A stretch of DNA of 64,000 nucleotides from Lumnitzera littorea (Eukaryota > Streptophyta > Magnoliopsida > Myrtales > Combretaceae): the NCBI GenBank assembly GCA_024138015.1, contig JAMXBB010000002.1:12281941-12345940 (forward strand), read 5' to 3'. The notes beneath the pieces are model-generated. The model had not been told where the DNA came from. It saw only the letters and a program-made list of their open reading frames with translations, and made no database searches. Positions 11,680 to 25,080 of this stretch are shown here, piece by piece. Each line of letters opens with the position of its first letter. The first letter of the stretch is position 1. The position numbers and the translations under genes were made by a program.

Positions 11680-13986
11680 TATAGAAATCTTATTTTTGCT
11701 CTCTTTTTTATTTATTTTATTATCTTATAATTTTTAAAATAGGGTAAAAGAACTTGATTTAGGAAGCACAAAAAATTAGAAAACGACAAAAAATAGAAAA
11801 TTTGGAAAAAAAATAAAAAAAAGTAGAAAAAAATAGAATATTTGGAAAGAATCACAAAAAATAGAAAAAGTTGAAGAAAAAAACAACAACAAAGGAATTT
11901 AAAAAATTAGAGAAGGGAAATTAGGATGTATGCTTTAGTTTTTTTCATTTATTTTGTTATTATCAATAAATAATAATAATTGTAATAATAAATAAATAAA
12001 TAAATAAAAGAGGAGGAATGTAGATTAGACCAGGTTTGAACCTGATCCATATGACTTGGATCAGGGCCCAAGGCCCTTCAACCGAAGAAGCAGCAGGCAA
12101 AGGGGGAGGGGGGGTTGTGGTGTGGGCGCAAAAGCGCGCCCAAGTTTTTTATAACCACACGTGGCATGTGGCCAACACGTGACCATGCGCCCTTAACTTC
12201 TCCTCTATCTTGTCCGCGGTTTTTACAATGAAAAAAAATAGAGAATTAAAAAACAACGTGATCCCTTCCATCTTTGACCCAGCTAAGTTGATTTCTAAGG
12301 TAAATCTTATCCAACTAAATGCAAAAATCTGAAGAGCACTTGAGATATTTCGCATCAATATCCATAACTCGTCCAAATTCACTTATTAAGATGGCAAAAA
12401 TTGGCTATAAAAAGTGAAAAAAAAAAACTCAAAATCCAACATAACCATTCATGGCCGATTTCTCCATTAATGAGCTTTCTAAGCTCATTCAAGTAGAGAT
12501 TAGTATAAATAGAGACTTATGGACTCGTTTTCAACACAAAGCTTAATAAAAAACACTCCATACAAGTTTAAATTTTAGCTTTTTCTCTCTAACATGATTT
12601 CTTTCTCTCTTTATGGTAGCAGCTTCCATAGCGGCTTCCGACAAAAACCACCACTACGACGAGCTCCAGTACCCCTGAAATACTAAGACCCAACCTCTCT
12701 TTCGCCTCCAATAACCGCCACCGTAGTCACCTATATCTAATTGCAACTACCTAACTCCAATCGCAACCTAAACGGCTATTGGATATTGAGGTGTTTTCCT
12801 TAACCCCCCAAAGCCAATAATAAATGCATGAGAAGCTTTTTCCCTACACATTTTGGTGATTAGAGCTAGTCGAAGCATGTCCTTGCTGTCATTGTTGTGG
12901 AAGAGAGCTTGGGACTCGACCCAATTTGACTAAACTAACCCAAAGACTCAAATCTAAATTGCTCCAACTCGCGTACTCTTTTGGTCTAACCATAACTTAT
13001 TTTTTTTGTTTGTCTTGTATTTTTTTTTTTATTATTGTAATTGAGATATGATTGTAACCCATAAGAAAAAATTGAAAAAGGAAAGAAAAGGAAAAATCAA
13101 AAAGAAGAAAAAAAAGGAAAAGAAGGAAAAAGAGAAAAAATAGAGTAGCTTAGATTTATTTTTTATTTATTTTCTCAGTTAAGACTTAAATAACTAAAAA
13201 ATAAAATTAAAATAAAAAAATCAACATAATAAAGAACAAAAATTACATAAAATGAAATAAAATAAAGAAGAACAAGAGAATAGTTTTGTGACTTAGAAAA
13301 ATTTATTTTCCAAAAAAATAAAAATAAAAATAAATCAACTCTTTTTTAAAATTTAAACTACTTTAGAATTTCTAAAGATAAAACCCTGTTTAAAACCCTT
13401 TAGAAAATTTCCTTAATTAACATTAAACTGGATAAAAATATAAACCCGACCTTTTCCTTTACTAAAATCAATTAACTCGCTAATATTTTCATAAAGAACT
13501 ATATATATCCGATCTTGAATGGTAGGTACATAGGCATTTCCGAGGTGATGTAAAAACGAAAAACTTATTTTTTTTCATTTTAGTTTAATCTAATTCGTTA
13601 ATTAGTGATTGAATTTCATTTTCTAGGGTAATTTTGAAATGTGATTTCAAGAAATTAAATCAAAATTAGGAAAGTTCATGGTACCCATAAGGATTTAAAA
13701 AACCTATACCTTGGACTCGATTTTCTGGTTTTCATAACTTTTTTTTCTCAAAATTGGTTTTCTATGTAAATTGATGCTTAAGTTAAATCGATCCACCCAA
13801 TCGATTTAATCTCACCTACTCTTTTTCCCAACTCTGATTGAGTGGCGATTCTAAGGATTTTCAAAACACGTTTAAAGACTAAGTTTTCCTTGACTCCCAG
13901 TCAAGGGTTAGCATTAAATAGGTTATGGTTTAATACTAATCGAATTAAGGAAAACAATTAAAAACCGGCAAAAATTAAGCTTGATA
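11680..13986 (+). repeat. C 5' LTR (2307 bp)
   Basis: Starts TATAGAAATCTTATTTTTGC, a decayed form of the TGTAGACACTTAATTTTTGC seen in solo LTR C', and ends AAAATTAAGCTTGATA. It aligns along its length with 48771-50975. TATA box TATAAATAG at 12504-12512 is followed by a C/T-rich leader. Contains A-rich (11760-11900, 13060-13330) and poly-purine tracts. The LTR pair has diverged visibly, mainly by transitions. Confidence 0.88.
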
Positions 13987-13989
13987 GCT

Positions 13990-14005
13990 TGGCAACTCCA
14001 CCGGG
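13990..14005 (+). promoter_or_regulatory. C primer binding site (possibly Arg tRNA)
   Basis: TGGCAACTCCACCGGG begins three bases after the LTR end. It resembles the TGGCGACTCC-type sites reported for Ogre/Tat elements, which are primed by an Arg tRNA. The tRNA identity is my inference and was not checked. Confidence 0.65.
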
Positions 14006-14601
14006 TACGTCAAGAGGGTTAATCATTGAACTTTCCAAATTTCGAATTAATTTTTTAAATCACCTTACTAAATGTAATTTATTTATTTGTTCTTATTTTT
14101 GTATATAGTTGCACTAACCTTTTTTGCAGGTTTAAATTTATTTAAGTTCTTCATTATGGGGGGGTTTACTTTCTGCATCATTTTTTATATGGTGGAAACC
14201 GTTAAACCCGAATCATTTTAAGACCTTAAGACATGGGGCCTATTGTATAGGCTCCAGGTGCTGTGGTGTGATCACTGCTCAAGGTTGATTAGGCCATCCT
14301 TACTTAAGCTTAATGTGACCAATGAAAGTGTTTTTTAATAAGTGAAGTCACAAAAGCTTAAGGACCTTTAGAACCCATCCTTTATGCATTCACTACATCC
14401 AAAACCGACAAATAATCAAGCGAGATAAAAATAAAGAAGAAGAAAAGAATAACAACTCTGAGTTTCTTTAATTTCCCTTTTAAATCATGTTGTAAATATA
14501 GAGTTGATGTAAATAGGTTTTCATTTTCATTTTGTACTTTATTGCAAATAGCGGTTTTTTCAATCTTGTAACAACATTTTCTTTGTAATCCAGCCTAAAA
14601 A
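14006..14601 (+). other. C untranslated leader
   Basis: About 600 bp between the PBS and the ORF1 start. It contains a short GGGGGG tract near 14158-14164 and no sizeable frame. A long leader is usual for Ogre-like elements. Confidence 0.5.
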
Positions 14602-14899
14602 ATGGCCTGCTCATCAAACTCTATCCACTTTAGAGAAAGGTCCATCAACAAGTCCATTAACCCCAAGCTCGTTTTAGATCAGTAGCTTCAACACTTTAAC
14701 TTAAGGGAGCAGGAGATCATCACCAGCAATATTAGGCACATTTTGTCACTTCCTAAGGTAAAGATTAAGATTAACCTGATTAGGTCCTTAACCAACTTAT
14801 GGGAACCTAAGGAGGTAGCTTTTAGAGTTGGGACTCACTTTCTTAGTCCAACACTTGAAGAGTATATTCAGTTACTTCAAACCCTTTCCTTAGAGTATA

Positions 14900-17800
14900 T
14901 ATAAACTCTCAAAATTGAGTTTAGGACAACCGAGCTTAAAAGTTGGAATATTTAATATAGCACTAAAATGTTCAAAACTCCTAAAATTGAATTTAGATTG
15001 CAACGAGAACTTAGAGATAAGTTAATTGAGCTATGAAATGAGATAATATAGTATAATTTACTATATAAAAATACACATAATTTTATGATTATACTCGGTA
15101 TAAATGATAATTATACTCGTAAATTAACCCTAAATTATGTAATTATATATATATCGTGTTGAATTCATGAAATTTACTTTAGAACATATCCTAAAAATAA
15201 AAGATATGTTAGAAACTTAATTATATAAGTATAGTTATATATCACGCGTGATATTCACAAGGAATTTATACTCGTATATTAAGTAAATAATTAAGTATTA
15301 ATAAAATATACTCAAAATACCTAAATAATTGCAAAATATTATTCAAAAGCCTTCCAATTGTTGATTCACGTCTGGAAATTGCTGGAAATCATCAAAGTTG
15401 GACAATTGCTGAATCAAAAGGTGAATCTACAAGTAAATGACACCTCATACTTGCAATTAATGGAGGAAAAAGCAAAAAAATAAATAAATAAAGAAAAAAG
15501 GAAACCAACCTAAACCACTATAAATTTGTTGAACAACATCATTTTTGACCTTTAAAACTAGAAACAACAGAAAGAAAAATTAGAAAAAAATCGTAGAAAA
15601 TAAAAAGAAATTTAGAAAAAACAAGGGAAAATTCGTGAAAGTGTAGAACCCTAACCTAGAGTGGTTCTGCTATGAAACCCAGCCAACCCCACAAGATCTA
15701 CCCACCGTGTAGGCTGTCTGATAACCACCCAACCGCCGCCGGCCACCAGAGCACCCAAGAACACCAAAATCAATTTCCTGCCCTGTTTTTCAATAATTTC
15801 TAAAAATCAGTAAATCCGCCCAGAAAATTATGAAAAAAATTGTACTTAGGTTATTTTAAACAGGCTTTCAAGTGATATTTTTATTTTTGAAAAATTCGTA
15901 ATATTTAATATACTTTATTAAGAATTCTACTATTCATCCGAATTTATATTTGTAAAATAAATGTACTAAATGATATTATTTTTAACTGAAAATTTTTGTG
16001 TAGGATGTGTATGATATATAGATAATTACTATGTAGCCTGAATTTTTATTTGAATATTTTTAATATTTATTTCATTTTTAGGCTTGAAAATAGCTCGAAA
16101 ATAGACTGAAATTATGAATTTAATAGGAAATTATGAAATTAATTGATGAAATGGACATGTACTGATCTATAATAAATAATAACAATATTGAGTCAGATTG
16201 AAATTAATTTGGTGCTAAAAGAATCATAATTGGATAATTTATGATAATCTAAGGGTAAAATCGTCAATACGAATATATAGCTAATAGGTCGGAGACTTGA
16301 AACCAAGTGATAATTGAATCCCTCATATTTTTAGGAGTTTATAGAAATTTTTGAGGAATTATTTGGTAACCCGAATTATTTATTACGAATTTATTAAGTA
16401 AAATAGCTTAATTTACAAGTCAGGATGTATTTGTAATATTAATAAGCTAAAATAAATTAAATAGTTAAATAAAAACTATATATGGGATTGCTGATCAGAT
16501 TGGATTAAATGGATATTTTTATTATATTTATTAATATTTTCTGATTGGGATACACTTTAGGTTTATTAAAATTGGATAATACTTATATTGTAACAATATA
16601 TGAACAAATTAGATAAAATACAATTTAATAACGTAAATTAAGTATAATATGATCATATTTATATAATTATGTATAATTGTATTAAAAACTCAAACTACCC
16701 GTTAAAAACCGTCTTTAGAAATAGAACTCGTAAAACGTGTCGTTAGGTCTATACGAACCCAATAATACTAATTTTATTAAAATCGGACAACTTTAAGTAA
16801 TTTAACCTATAAATTTATCATATTAAAAAACGTACATATTTCGGTAATCTTACTGGAATTAAAACGTGAATTAATAAATAAAAATAAAAAAAATATGTTT
16901 TGATGCAATCGAAACAATATATAATACATAATAGTATATATGATGTACAGTATCAACAATTAATAACTTAATTCGATATATAGTAATAACATGACTGTAT
17001 ATTATGGAAATAATATATATATATATATATATATAACCATTAGAGATTAAACCTTAATGTTTTCGTAATTATTACGAAAATTGAATTTGGGTCTTTTCTG
17101 TAATTATGACCTTCCAATACAAAGACAGTTGACGATTTGAGTTAGTAATATCGAATGTCTAAACAGGTAAGTTGGGATTGTGGCTCCACCGCTTATTTGG
17201 GTACTATTTAAAGTATCCGGAGACCCAAGGGTACTTCTGGTTGTGTTTGTAGTTAGATGATTATGCACATGCTGTATGTGTGAATAATATTCGGTTGTAA
17301 CAGGAGTTCAACTCTTTGGTGTGCTGTTTTACATATTTGCATGGATTCTATACTGTATGAACTTGTTGGTCACCCTTGATTAAAACTAACGGTTATTCGA
17401 CTAAAATGAAATTGAACATGCATAATCACTCGTTAGGAGAAACGATTAAAAGTGTTAAGCCAAATACCGACTTCCTTCAATGAGGATAGCTGAAATAGTC
17501 CTTTCTCTATCCTTAGTCAAACTAAGTGACGGGCAAGGAGGTCGCGGCAAGGTTGGGGGCCGTGGTTCGAAGGCGGTCATGAGAGGAGGGTGTTCTCCAT
17601 TGTACAAGCTCGGGTTTAGTTTGACTTGAGTCGCGACGAAACTCCTCAATCTGGGTTGGAGTGGATGTAATTTCTCTAACCTCACAGTAGATTAGATAAC
17701 ACTGTGCAATGTTTCATTTGAGTGATTGCATTGCATTTCATTATAATTATTAACCTTATTTGTAATTGTACAATACTTTTCTAACTCTGACCCACTTACT

Positions 17801-18311
17801 GAGCTAATTGTGCTCACATCCCTACGGACTCTTTTGTAGGTGTTGAGTAAGAATAGGATGTTCAGGTACCACCGTTCTCAAGTAAGTGTGCTGCTGTTTG
17901 GGAAAGTGAGAATCGATGAATCAACTAAACCCGAGCTTTTAACTTTGTCTTTGAGTTTTGAGGATATTAATTGGGAATTCCCTGAGAGCCCACTAGTTTC
18001 CTAACTTATTGTATATAGACTGCAAAACTTGTGGTTTTTAATAAACTCTGATTGTAAACTTTACCTTTGGACGTAAAATGTTTATATAAATACTATTGTA
18101 GTACTAAATAACAAGTCATATAGAACAGGTATTTTGTAAAAACTCTACCACAGGTTTGGTTATTAACAAGTGTCAGAACAGACGTTTTAAGCTGGTTGAG
18201 TTGTGTGCCTTGTGTGAATTATATCTACGATAGCAGCTATGAGGTTAGCTTCTATCTTAGATTAGTTTACACAGCCGGACTATTACGACTCTTCCTGTTC
18301 GGGGCATGACA
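14900..18311 (+). mobile_element. Giant solo LTR S1 (3412 bp) in C ORF1
   Basis: Perfect GTATA duplications flank it (14895-14899, 18312-18316). It starts TATAAACTCTCAAAATTGAG (decayed TGTAAGCTCCTAAAATTGAG) and ends TTCGGGGCATGACA. Orientation is set from the TATA box (TATAAAT, 15519-15525) and the exon-like block at 17840-17881. It is a full-length homologue of S2 and S3 in opposite orientation. A (TA)n run lies at about 17015-17035. No pol or gag coding is present; the small frames inside (such as 17455-17685, minus) are not credible genes. Confidence 0.92.
17840..17881 (+). other. Exon-like block in S1 (AG|42 nt|GTAAGT)
   Basis: The block is preceded by CTTTTGTAG and followed by GTAAGTGTG. 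An ATG at 17858 (A at -3) opens MFRYHRSQ, ending exactly at the donor-like site. Conserved in S2, S3, S4 and S5. Splicing is inferred from the sequence only. Confidence 0.55.
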
Positions 18312-20813
18312 GTATATATACACCCCAAATTTGGAAATTGACCCAGTAAATGCATTTTCGAGATTCTTAGGGCTTAAAAAGACTAAAGTGAGCAGTACCT
18401 TAAAGAGCTATAATGGAAATTGCATTAAATTGGAAGAGTTGAAAGCCTAGTTTACCACTAAGCCTAGTTTTAGCAAACGGCCCATCTTTTGTGGCAATCC
18501 CAAAGACTGGGGACGGAACAAAATGAAGGCTTTCATCTTAGCTACATTTACAACTCTCCTATTCCTTAATGGAAAGTTCTTCATCCATTTTAGGGTCATA
18601 GAGTTAGTGGGCCAGTTTCTTGAAGACAAGTTATACATTTCGGCCCTCCTTGCAGAACAAATTAGAAGCCTAAACATTTTGAAAGAGAAAAACAATGGTG
18701 CACTAAAGACTAGTATGGCATTACTAAAGGTCTAATTTGTGAGCCACATGAAGTGTTTTAGGCTTAACTTGATCCGAGGAGGATTTGCCCACAGGATTGA
18801 TTTAATCGATTCCTTCATTGACAAGGTCCATCTCCTAAAAGAGAAGTCCACTTGCTGCTAAGTGGAAGCCTTACGAAATTTCTAAGTTGCTAATATCTTA
18901 TGGACAACCAGAGGGAGCAACTTTAAGAGGGTAATCCTAGTTTATAAAAATTATCAAGTAGTACCCGTAATTGAGATGAAATGGTGCATAAGCTATTACC
19001 CTAACAACATGATCAGGCGATTCGGGAGAATTTAATACGGCCCTTATTGGATATCATGACCCTAGATTACAAGGGCCCTCAAGTTCTAATGCCACAAAAG
19101 ATATCTAAACTACGGGCAATCAAGGAGCTATAGGAAATAAAGACTATCAACCCTAACATCGATTTAGGAGAATGGCTAAGAGAAGTGGACAAGCATAGGG
19201 TCACTAAAGAAATTCTGTACGATTAACTCCATAAGGCTGAGGAGATCTAGTATCAAGCACCAAAGGTCATATAACCTATGCCAACTGAACCAAACTTTAA
19301 AATCAAGACATACATGGACTAAGTACAAGCCCTTGTAGAAATTATCTACGAAGAGTGCGACATGTAAGAAGACCTCTTTCGGGAATCCAGACAACATTCT
19401 TGGGCCTTAAAACATCAATTGAAGATGACTTGAAGAAGACTCAAAGAACTTGAAGAAGCAGATGAGCCTAGCTTAAGAAAGAGGAAGGAAACACTAGGAT
19501 CCAAGAAGCAATAGAAAGGAACATAAGCTAAGTGCCAAAGAAATGTTTAGAAATAGGAGTACTTTTTTGAAACAATGTATTTTTCTTTTTTAAATAATGT
19601 AAAAGGGAACTCTGAAAGCTGCAAAATAATGAATAAAATTGCCATCTTATTGGTTAATTGTTCGTTCTGTTTCTCTACATCCGTGTGCCATACATCTTGG
19701 CATTCTTTTACATTTATTTATTTATTCGTTTTTCAGTCATCTCATTTTTTTTCTTCTAATATATGTGTGCTAGCTTGTTGAGGAGTAATTTAGAACTAGG
19801 TCACAAAGATAGCTCTCAAATGTCAAACCTTCCAAAAAAGTCCTATCCAAACCCGCTTACAGATCAGGATGGCTAACTAAGGAAACGACAACAGCAACAA
19901 CAATGTCAACCTTGAAGTCATTGATCCTATTAAGCTGAGGTTCCGTTCTTTAGAACAGACGGTAGGGAAGATTGCAGATCAGTTAAGCTTCCTTACTAAC
20001 AGCATTGCTTTACTCTAATCCATAGTACCATTAAATGAGGAAAGCTCCAAGGTCCGATATGGAAAGAATATTGAAGCCTCACTCCTTGAAGCAGAAGATG
20101 CCTATCCTAAAGTTAACTCAGCCTTTGAATCCTTTGAGATAGAAAGGTTTATCTAAAGGTTAACTCGACTTTTGAGCCCAACACTTATTCATTCTCAATT
20201 AACTCGAAGCCAGAAGTTGATCAAGACCAATTGAATTAATTAGAAAGGTGGTTAACTTAATAGATCATTGAAAAGATGAAAATGATTAAAGGTTATGACT
20301 ATTTTGAGTAGGTTAATATTATAAACTTCTTAGTTTATGACTATAGAAGCTTCCTTAAAAAATTCAAGGCACCTTACTTTGAGAAATATAATGGGACTAG
20401 CTGCCCTAAACTAAACACCAAGTTGTACATATGAAAGATGGGCAAGTACATACAATACGACCAGCTCATAATGCAAACTTTTCAGGATCGGATGACAAGT
20501 CTTACTTTAACTTGGTATGCCTAATTAGACTTGAACCAAGTAAACACATGGGAAAAGCTGGCTAAGGCATTCTTTGAACAAAACAAGTTTAATGTGGAAG
20601 TAGCACCAACCATGATGGACTTAGTCGCCCTATGAAAGAGGTACAATGAATCATTCAAGGAGTACACCCAGAGGTAGAGATCCCTAGCTACAAGGTTATC
20701 CAACCCATGACCGAGAAAGAGCTAACTTCAGCTTTCATTAATGCCCTTAAAAGGCGCATCTTTTCTCACTTGACTAGGCAAGCCTCTTCTAGCTTCGTAA
20801 AAGTGGTGATCGC

Positions 20814-23649
20814 TGTCATGACCCAAGGCTATCTCACAGTTGCTATCGTATATACAGTTTACATAAGGCGTACACAACTCAACCAGCTAATAACCAAACG
20901 ACTTAAAACGTTCGTTTTGATACCTGTTAATAACCAAACTTGTAGTAGCTTTACAAAATACCTGTTATATACGACTTGTTGTCTCATAACATAATAGTAT
21001 TTATAAAAACATTTTACTTCCAAAGTCAAAGTGTACAATCAGAGTTTATCAAAAAGTCACAGGTTTTGTAGATTATTTACAAAAGTTAGGAAACTAGTAG
21101 GTATCCTAGGGAATTCCCAGTTAGTTTCCTCAAAACTCAATAAAAATAAATAAAAATAAAAAACATAGGTTCAGTTGATTCCTTGTTCCTTGCTTTCCTA
21201 AACAAAGGCACACTAACCTGAGGGCGGTAGTATCGGAACATCTTGATCCTCACTCAGTACCTGCAAAAGAGTTTATGGGGATGTGAGCACAACTAGTTTA
21301 GTAAGTGGGACAAAGTCAAAAGAGTACCATACAATCACAAATTAGGTTATTAATTATGATGAAATGAAATGCAATGCAATCGATCAAACGAAACATCATA
21401 CAATGTTATTTGTTCCACTATGAGGTTAGAGAAATTACATCCGCTCTAACCCAGATTGAGGAGTTTTATTACGACTCAAATCAGACCAAATCCGGGCTTG
21501 TACAATGAAGAATACCCTCCTCCAATGACCGCCTTCAAACCACGGCCCCCACCCTTGCCACGACCTTCTCGCCTGCTACTTAGTTCGACTAAAGATGGGG
21601 AAAGAACCATTTCAACTATCCTTATTGAAGGAAGTCAATATTTAGCTTGACACTCTTAATCGTTTCCCCTAATGGATATTATACATGTCTAGTTTCGTTT
21701 TAGTTGAATAGACATTAGTTTTAATCAGGAGTGGCTAAACAAGTTCATACAATACATAAATAATGCGAACATGGAAAACAGTATACCAAGGAGTTCAACT
21801 CCTGTCACAATTGAGTATCATACACATACACAGTATGCGCATAGTCAACTAATATACCTATAGTGTATCCCGACCATAAAATATCAGTAATTATATTAAA
21901 AATACTCTTTTTATCCAATCTAATTACTAACCTCATACATAGTTTTTATTTAACTATTTAATTCATTTTAACTTATTACTACTAAAAATACGTCTCGACT
22001 TGTAATTTAAACAATTTTACTAAGTAAATTCGTAATAAATAGTTCAGGTCACCAAATAATTCTCCGAAAATTTGTAGACTCCTAAAAATATGGGAAATTC
22101 AGTTATCACTTAGTTTCAAGTTTTCGACCTATCACCTATATATTCGTGTTTACAATTTTACTCTTAAATTATCAAATTACTCAATTATGATTTTTTTTTT
22201 ACACCAAATTAATTTCTATCTAACCCAACATTGTTATTATTCACTAGAGATTAGTACATGTCCATTTCAACAATTAATTTCACAATTTCTTATTTAATTC
22301 ACAATTTTAGCTTATTTTCAAGCTATTTTTAGGCCAAATAATGTAATAAATATTAAAAATATTCAAATCAAAATTCAGGCTACATAACAATTATCTATAT
22401 ATCATACACATCCTATACAATAATTTTCAGCTAGAAACAACATTATTTAGTACATTTATTTTACAATTTCAATTTTGGATAAATAGTAAATTTCTTAAGA
22501 AAGTATATTAAATATTATGAATTTTTCAAAAATGAAAATATCAAATGAAAGCATATTTAAAATAACCTAGGTACAATTTTTTTTTCATAATTTTCTGGGT
22601 GGCTTAGTTAATTTTTAAAATTTATTAAAAAATAGGGTAGAGAATTGACCGAGCTATTCTTAGGATCTCTAGTAGCTAGCGGTGATTAGGGGTATATCGG
22701 ATGGCCTAAGTGCGGCCTAGACTAGTGGTGGCCGGTCAGGTTGGTCATCAGGTGGTTGTTTGGATTAGGTACAGATAGGGTACGATGTTTGCCTTATTTT
22801 TTCTTATTTTCTTTTTATTTTTCCTATGATTTTTTTTCTTCATTTCTTCTAAGTGTTTCTGATTTCGAATTGCTAAACTAACACTAAGCTACTGGAGTTT
22901 GCTATTTATGGAGGATTTTCTGTTGCCAAGAATTTTTTTTTCTTTCTTTTTCCTTCATTAAAGCTTAAGTAGGAGGTGGCTTAAATCCAAATTTGCTTTT
23001 GATTCATCCAAATCCTAATTCTACAGCATGCCACGGCAAATTCAGCTTTTTCCAATAGCAATTTGATTCTTTTAGATGAGATTTGCTATTATTTGTAACA
23101 TTTTAGGTATATTTTATTAAGATTTAATTATTTACTAATATATGGGTATATATCCCATGTATATATATCACGCATAATATATAACTTTACTCATATAATT
23201 AAGTTTTTAATATATCTTTTATTTTTAGGTATGTTCCTTAATTATTATTATGTATTCAACACATAATATATATAATTATGTAATTTAGGGTTAATTTACG
23301 GGTATAATTATTATTTATACGAGGTATACCCATAATAATATGAGTATATGAGTATAGTAAATTATACTATATTACTTCATTTTATAGCTCAATTAACTTA
23401 TTTCTAAGTTTTTGTCGCAATCCAAGCTCGATTTTAAGGGTTTCGAGCATTTTCGTACTATATTAAATAATCCTACTTCTAAGGGTAAAATTGGGATTTT
23501 TTTATCACTATTTCCCAAATCTAATTTCACTGTATTACTTCGTCTAACTTTTTTATCTTAATCGTAAAGTTTGGACTCAATTGAATAACTTTCCCTAAAA
23601 GCCCTAAATTTATGCTCAGTTGTTCTAAATACAATTTTAAGGGCTTACA
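20814..23649 (-). mobile_element. Giant solo LTR S2 (2836 bp) in C gag
   Basis: Plus-strand ends are TGTCATGACCC and GGGCTTACA. Flanks ATCGC/GCCGC match at only 3 of 5 bases, but the gag frame rejoins across it (VVIA|AGCQIE). Sense is minus, judged by the TATA box (CATAAATAGC, 22903-22910) and the exon-like block at 21218-21260. It lacks about 60 bp near its terminal end relative to S3, plus other deletions, which explains its shorter length. Confidence 0.87.
21218..21260 (-). other. Exon-like block in S2 (AG|43 nt|GTTAGT)
   Basis: The minus strand reads TTTTGCAG, then the block with an ATG at 21241-21239 (A at -3) opening MFRYYRPQ, then GTTAGTGTG. It differs from S1 and S3 at only a few bases, and the ATG, both boundary dinucleotides and the Tyr codon are kept. 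Confidence 0.55.
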
Positions 23650-24379
23650 GCCGCAGGATGCCAGATTGAAAGTGTTGTTGCTTTCGGTAAATTACAAGAG
23701 TGATTAGATAGAAGATCGCCCTCTGCAAAGCGCATTACCAGCAAGCCCAAAGAAGTAATTTCCAGCATGGTAAATTCAAACACTAGGCCCAATACCCGAG
23801 TCTCCTTTAGAACAAATCCTCTACTAATTCAGCAAAAATTCTAAAGTCAGTCGTAAGTTAATAAGGTTCTAAGACAGTTCACTAAGATACTAATTCCTCT
23901 TAGTTAGGTCCTTGAAAAATTAAGAAAAGATAATCCGATCTATTTTGAGCCTCCCAGTGAACGGTATAGGCCAAAAGTTTTTTATCCCAACGCTAAGTGT
24001 CAATATCATTTGAGACATGTGAGCCATTTAACCGACTCACACTGGAGATTAAGGAACAAGATTCAAGACTTAATCGATAAAGGTACGGTTTAACTAGACT
24101 TCATGGAGGCTCTAATTCCACACGTCAATAGCAACCTACTTACCTAACGATGGCCCCATCATCAACATGATATTTGATGACTTAAATCCTACCATCAATA
24201 TGATCGGTTCCAATTGAGAGTCCAGGGTCTATAGATTTTACAAACAAGAAGAGAAGTAAGCTTTAAAGACCAAAAGGTACACCTTCCATGTGCTATTAGC
24301 CCCTGAAAGTTATAAAACTACCCCCCTTCAACTACTAAGTAGTAAATCAAAGGCAGTCGAGTTCTTTTATAGGAGGGAT

Positions 24380-25080
24380 TACTTGCTCCGGCAGAATCTA
24401 TGACCCAGGAGAAGACCTCAAAAAGAAGAATGTGCTAGAAGAATCAAGCAACAAACCAATTGAATACAAAGAAGGATTGTTTACCTTTACTAAGATGATC
24501 AAGTCAAGTGAATATAAAATAATGGACTGTCTTCCTAAGAATCCAACACAGATATCTCTTATGAGTTTGTTCGAAACATCTGAACCACATCGGGAAGCTC
24601 TATTTTGAACTTTGAGGGAGGTCAAGGTCCTTTATGAAATATCAACTAAAAATATGGGGTCGGTTGCTAACTCTATCCTCACTATAGATCAGATTTCTTT
24701 CTTCACTAAAGAATTGGGTGAGGAAAGGTAATCAACACACTAAGCCTCTCTTCATAATAGAGAGGGTAAACAACATCATCACAGCCAAAGTCTTCATCAG
24801 CAATAGGTCATCATTGAATGTTTGCCCCCTTACCACCTTAGATCTACTAGGTATCGATGTAACCACGATCAAGATGAGTTCAACAACAGTTAGGTCTTTT
24901 AATGGATCTAAGAGAGAAATTAATAGGGAGATCAACTTACCAATTGATATTAGCCTACAGGCATTCAACAACCGATTCCAAGTTCTAAACATCCCGAACA
25001 CTTTCAATCTCTTATTAGGAAGACCTTAGATTCATTCATTAGGGGCCATACCTTCAAGTTTACATCAGAAGGTTAAATTC
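24380..25080 (+). pseudogene. C Gag-Pro linker and aspartic protease
   Basis: The linker carries a conserved Tat-type block: FTKMIKSSEYKIMDCLPKNPTQISLMSLFETSEPHREAL, around 24480-24605, and VLYEISTKNMGSVANSIL. The protease follows in the open frame 24718-25029: FISNRSSLNVCPLTTLDLLGID, VRSFNGSKREINREINLPIDI, FQVLNIPNTFNLLLGRP, then SLHQKVKFIS. The family active site is [L/I]IDNGSSLNV, and here D is Ser and G is Arg, so the catalytic triad is lost. Confidence 0.88.

Larger units (their letters stand above)
14602..19535 (+). pseudogene. C ORF1, plant retrotransposon ORF upstream of gag, split by S1
   Basis: From the ATG at 14602 about 98 codons read nearly open (one TAG) to 14894: a charged start, then REQEIITSNIRHILSLP, WEPKEVAFRVGTHFLSPTLEEY. 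After S1 the frame continues (NPKDWGRNKMKAFILATFTTLLFLNGKFF, then LVGQFLEDKLYISALLAEQIRSLNILKEKNNG, 18490-18735), decaying toward 19535. VG.HFL.PTLEEY and the FLE..YISALLAEQIRSL block match what I know as the DUF7745-type domain of plant retrotransposon proteins. It is the extra ORF expected before gag in Ogre elements. Its biochemical role is unknown. Confidence 0.72.
19865..24145 (+). pseudogene. C gag, split by S2
   Basis: After an N-rich start at about 19870, the Gag core appears at about 20350-20813: FEKYNGTSCPKLNTKLY, QTFQDRMTSLTLTWY, VNTWEKLAKAFFEQNKFNVEVAPT, YNESFKEYTQR, then TEKELTSAFINALKRR...SSSFVKVVIA. S2 interrupts here and the frame resumes at 23650 with AAGCQIESVVAFGKL. A C-terminal knuckle-like block (CQYHLRHVSHLTDSHWRLRNKIQDLID, about 23990-24090) corresponds to the CxYH...GH....C..L....QDLID motif of Tat-type Gag, with the last Cys lost. 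Many stops. Confidence 0.85.

Noticed and set aside
17015..17036. (TA)n microsatellite
   Set aside because: Short, inside S1, typical of AT-rich LTR sequence; not worth a separate feature.
17455..17685. Proline-rich small frames repeated in S1 (17455-17685), S2 (21456-21650) and S3 (29468-29722)
   Set aside because: They recur because the LTRs are homologous and all are antisense to the inferred transcript. Frames are kept only partly and with different ends. I could not support a protein, though a codon-constraint test would settle it.
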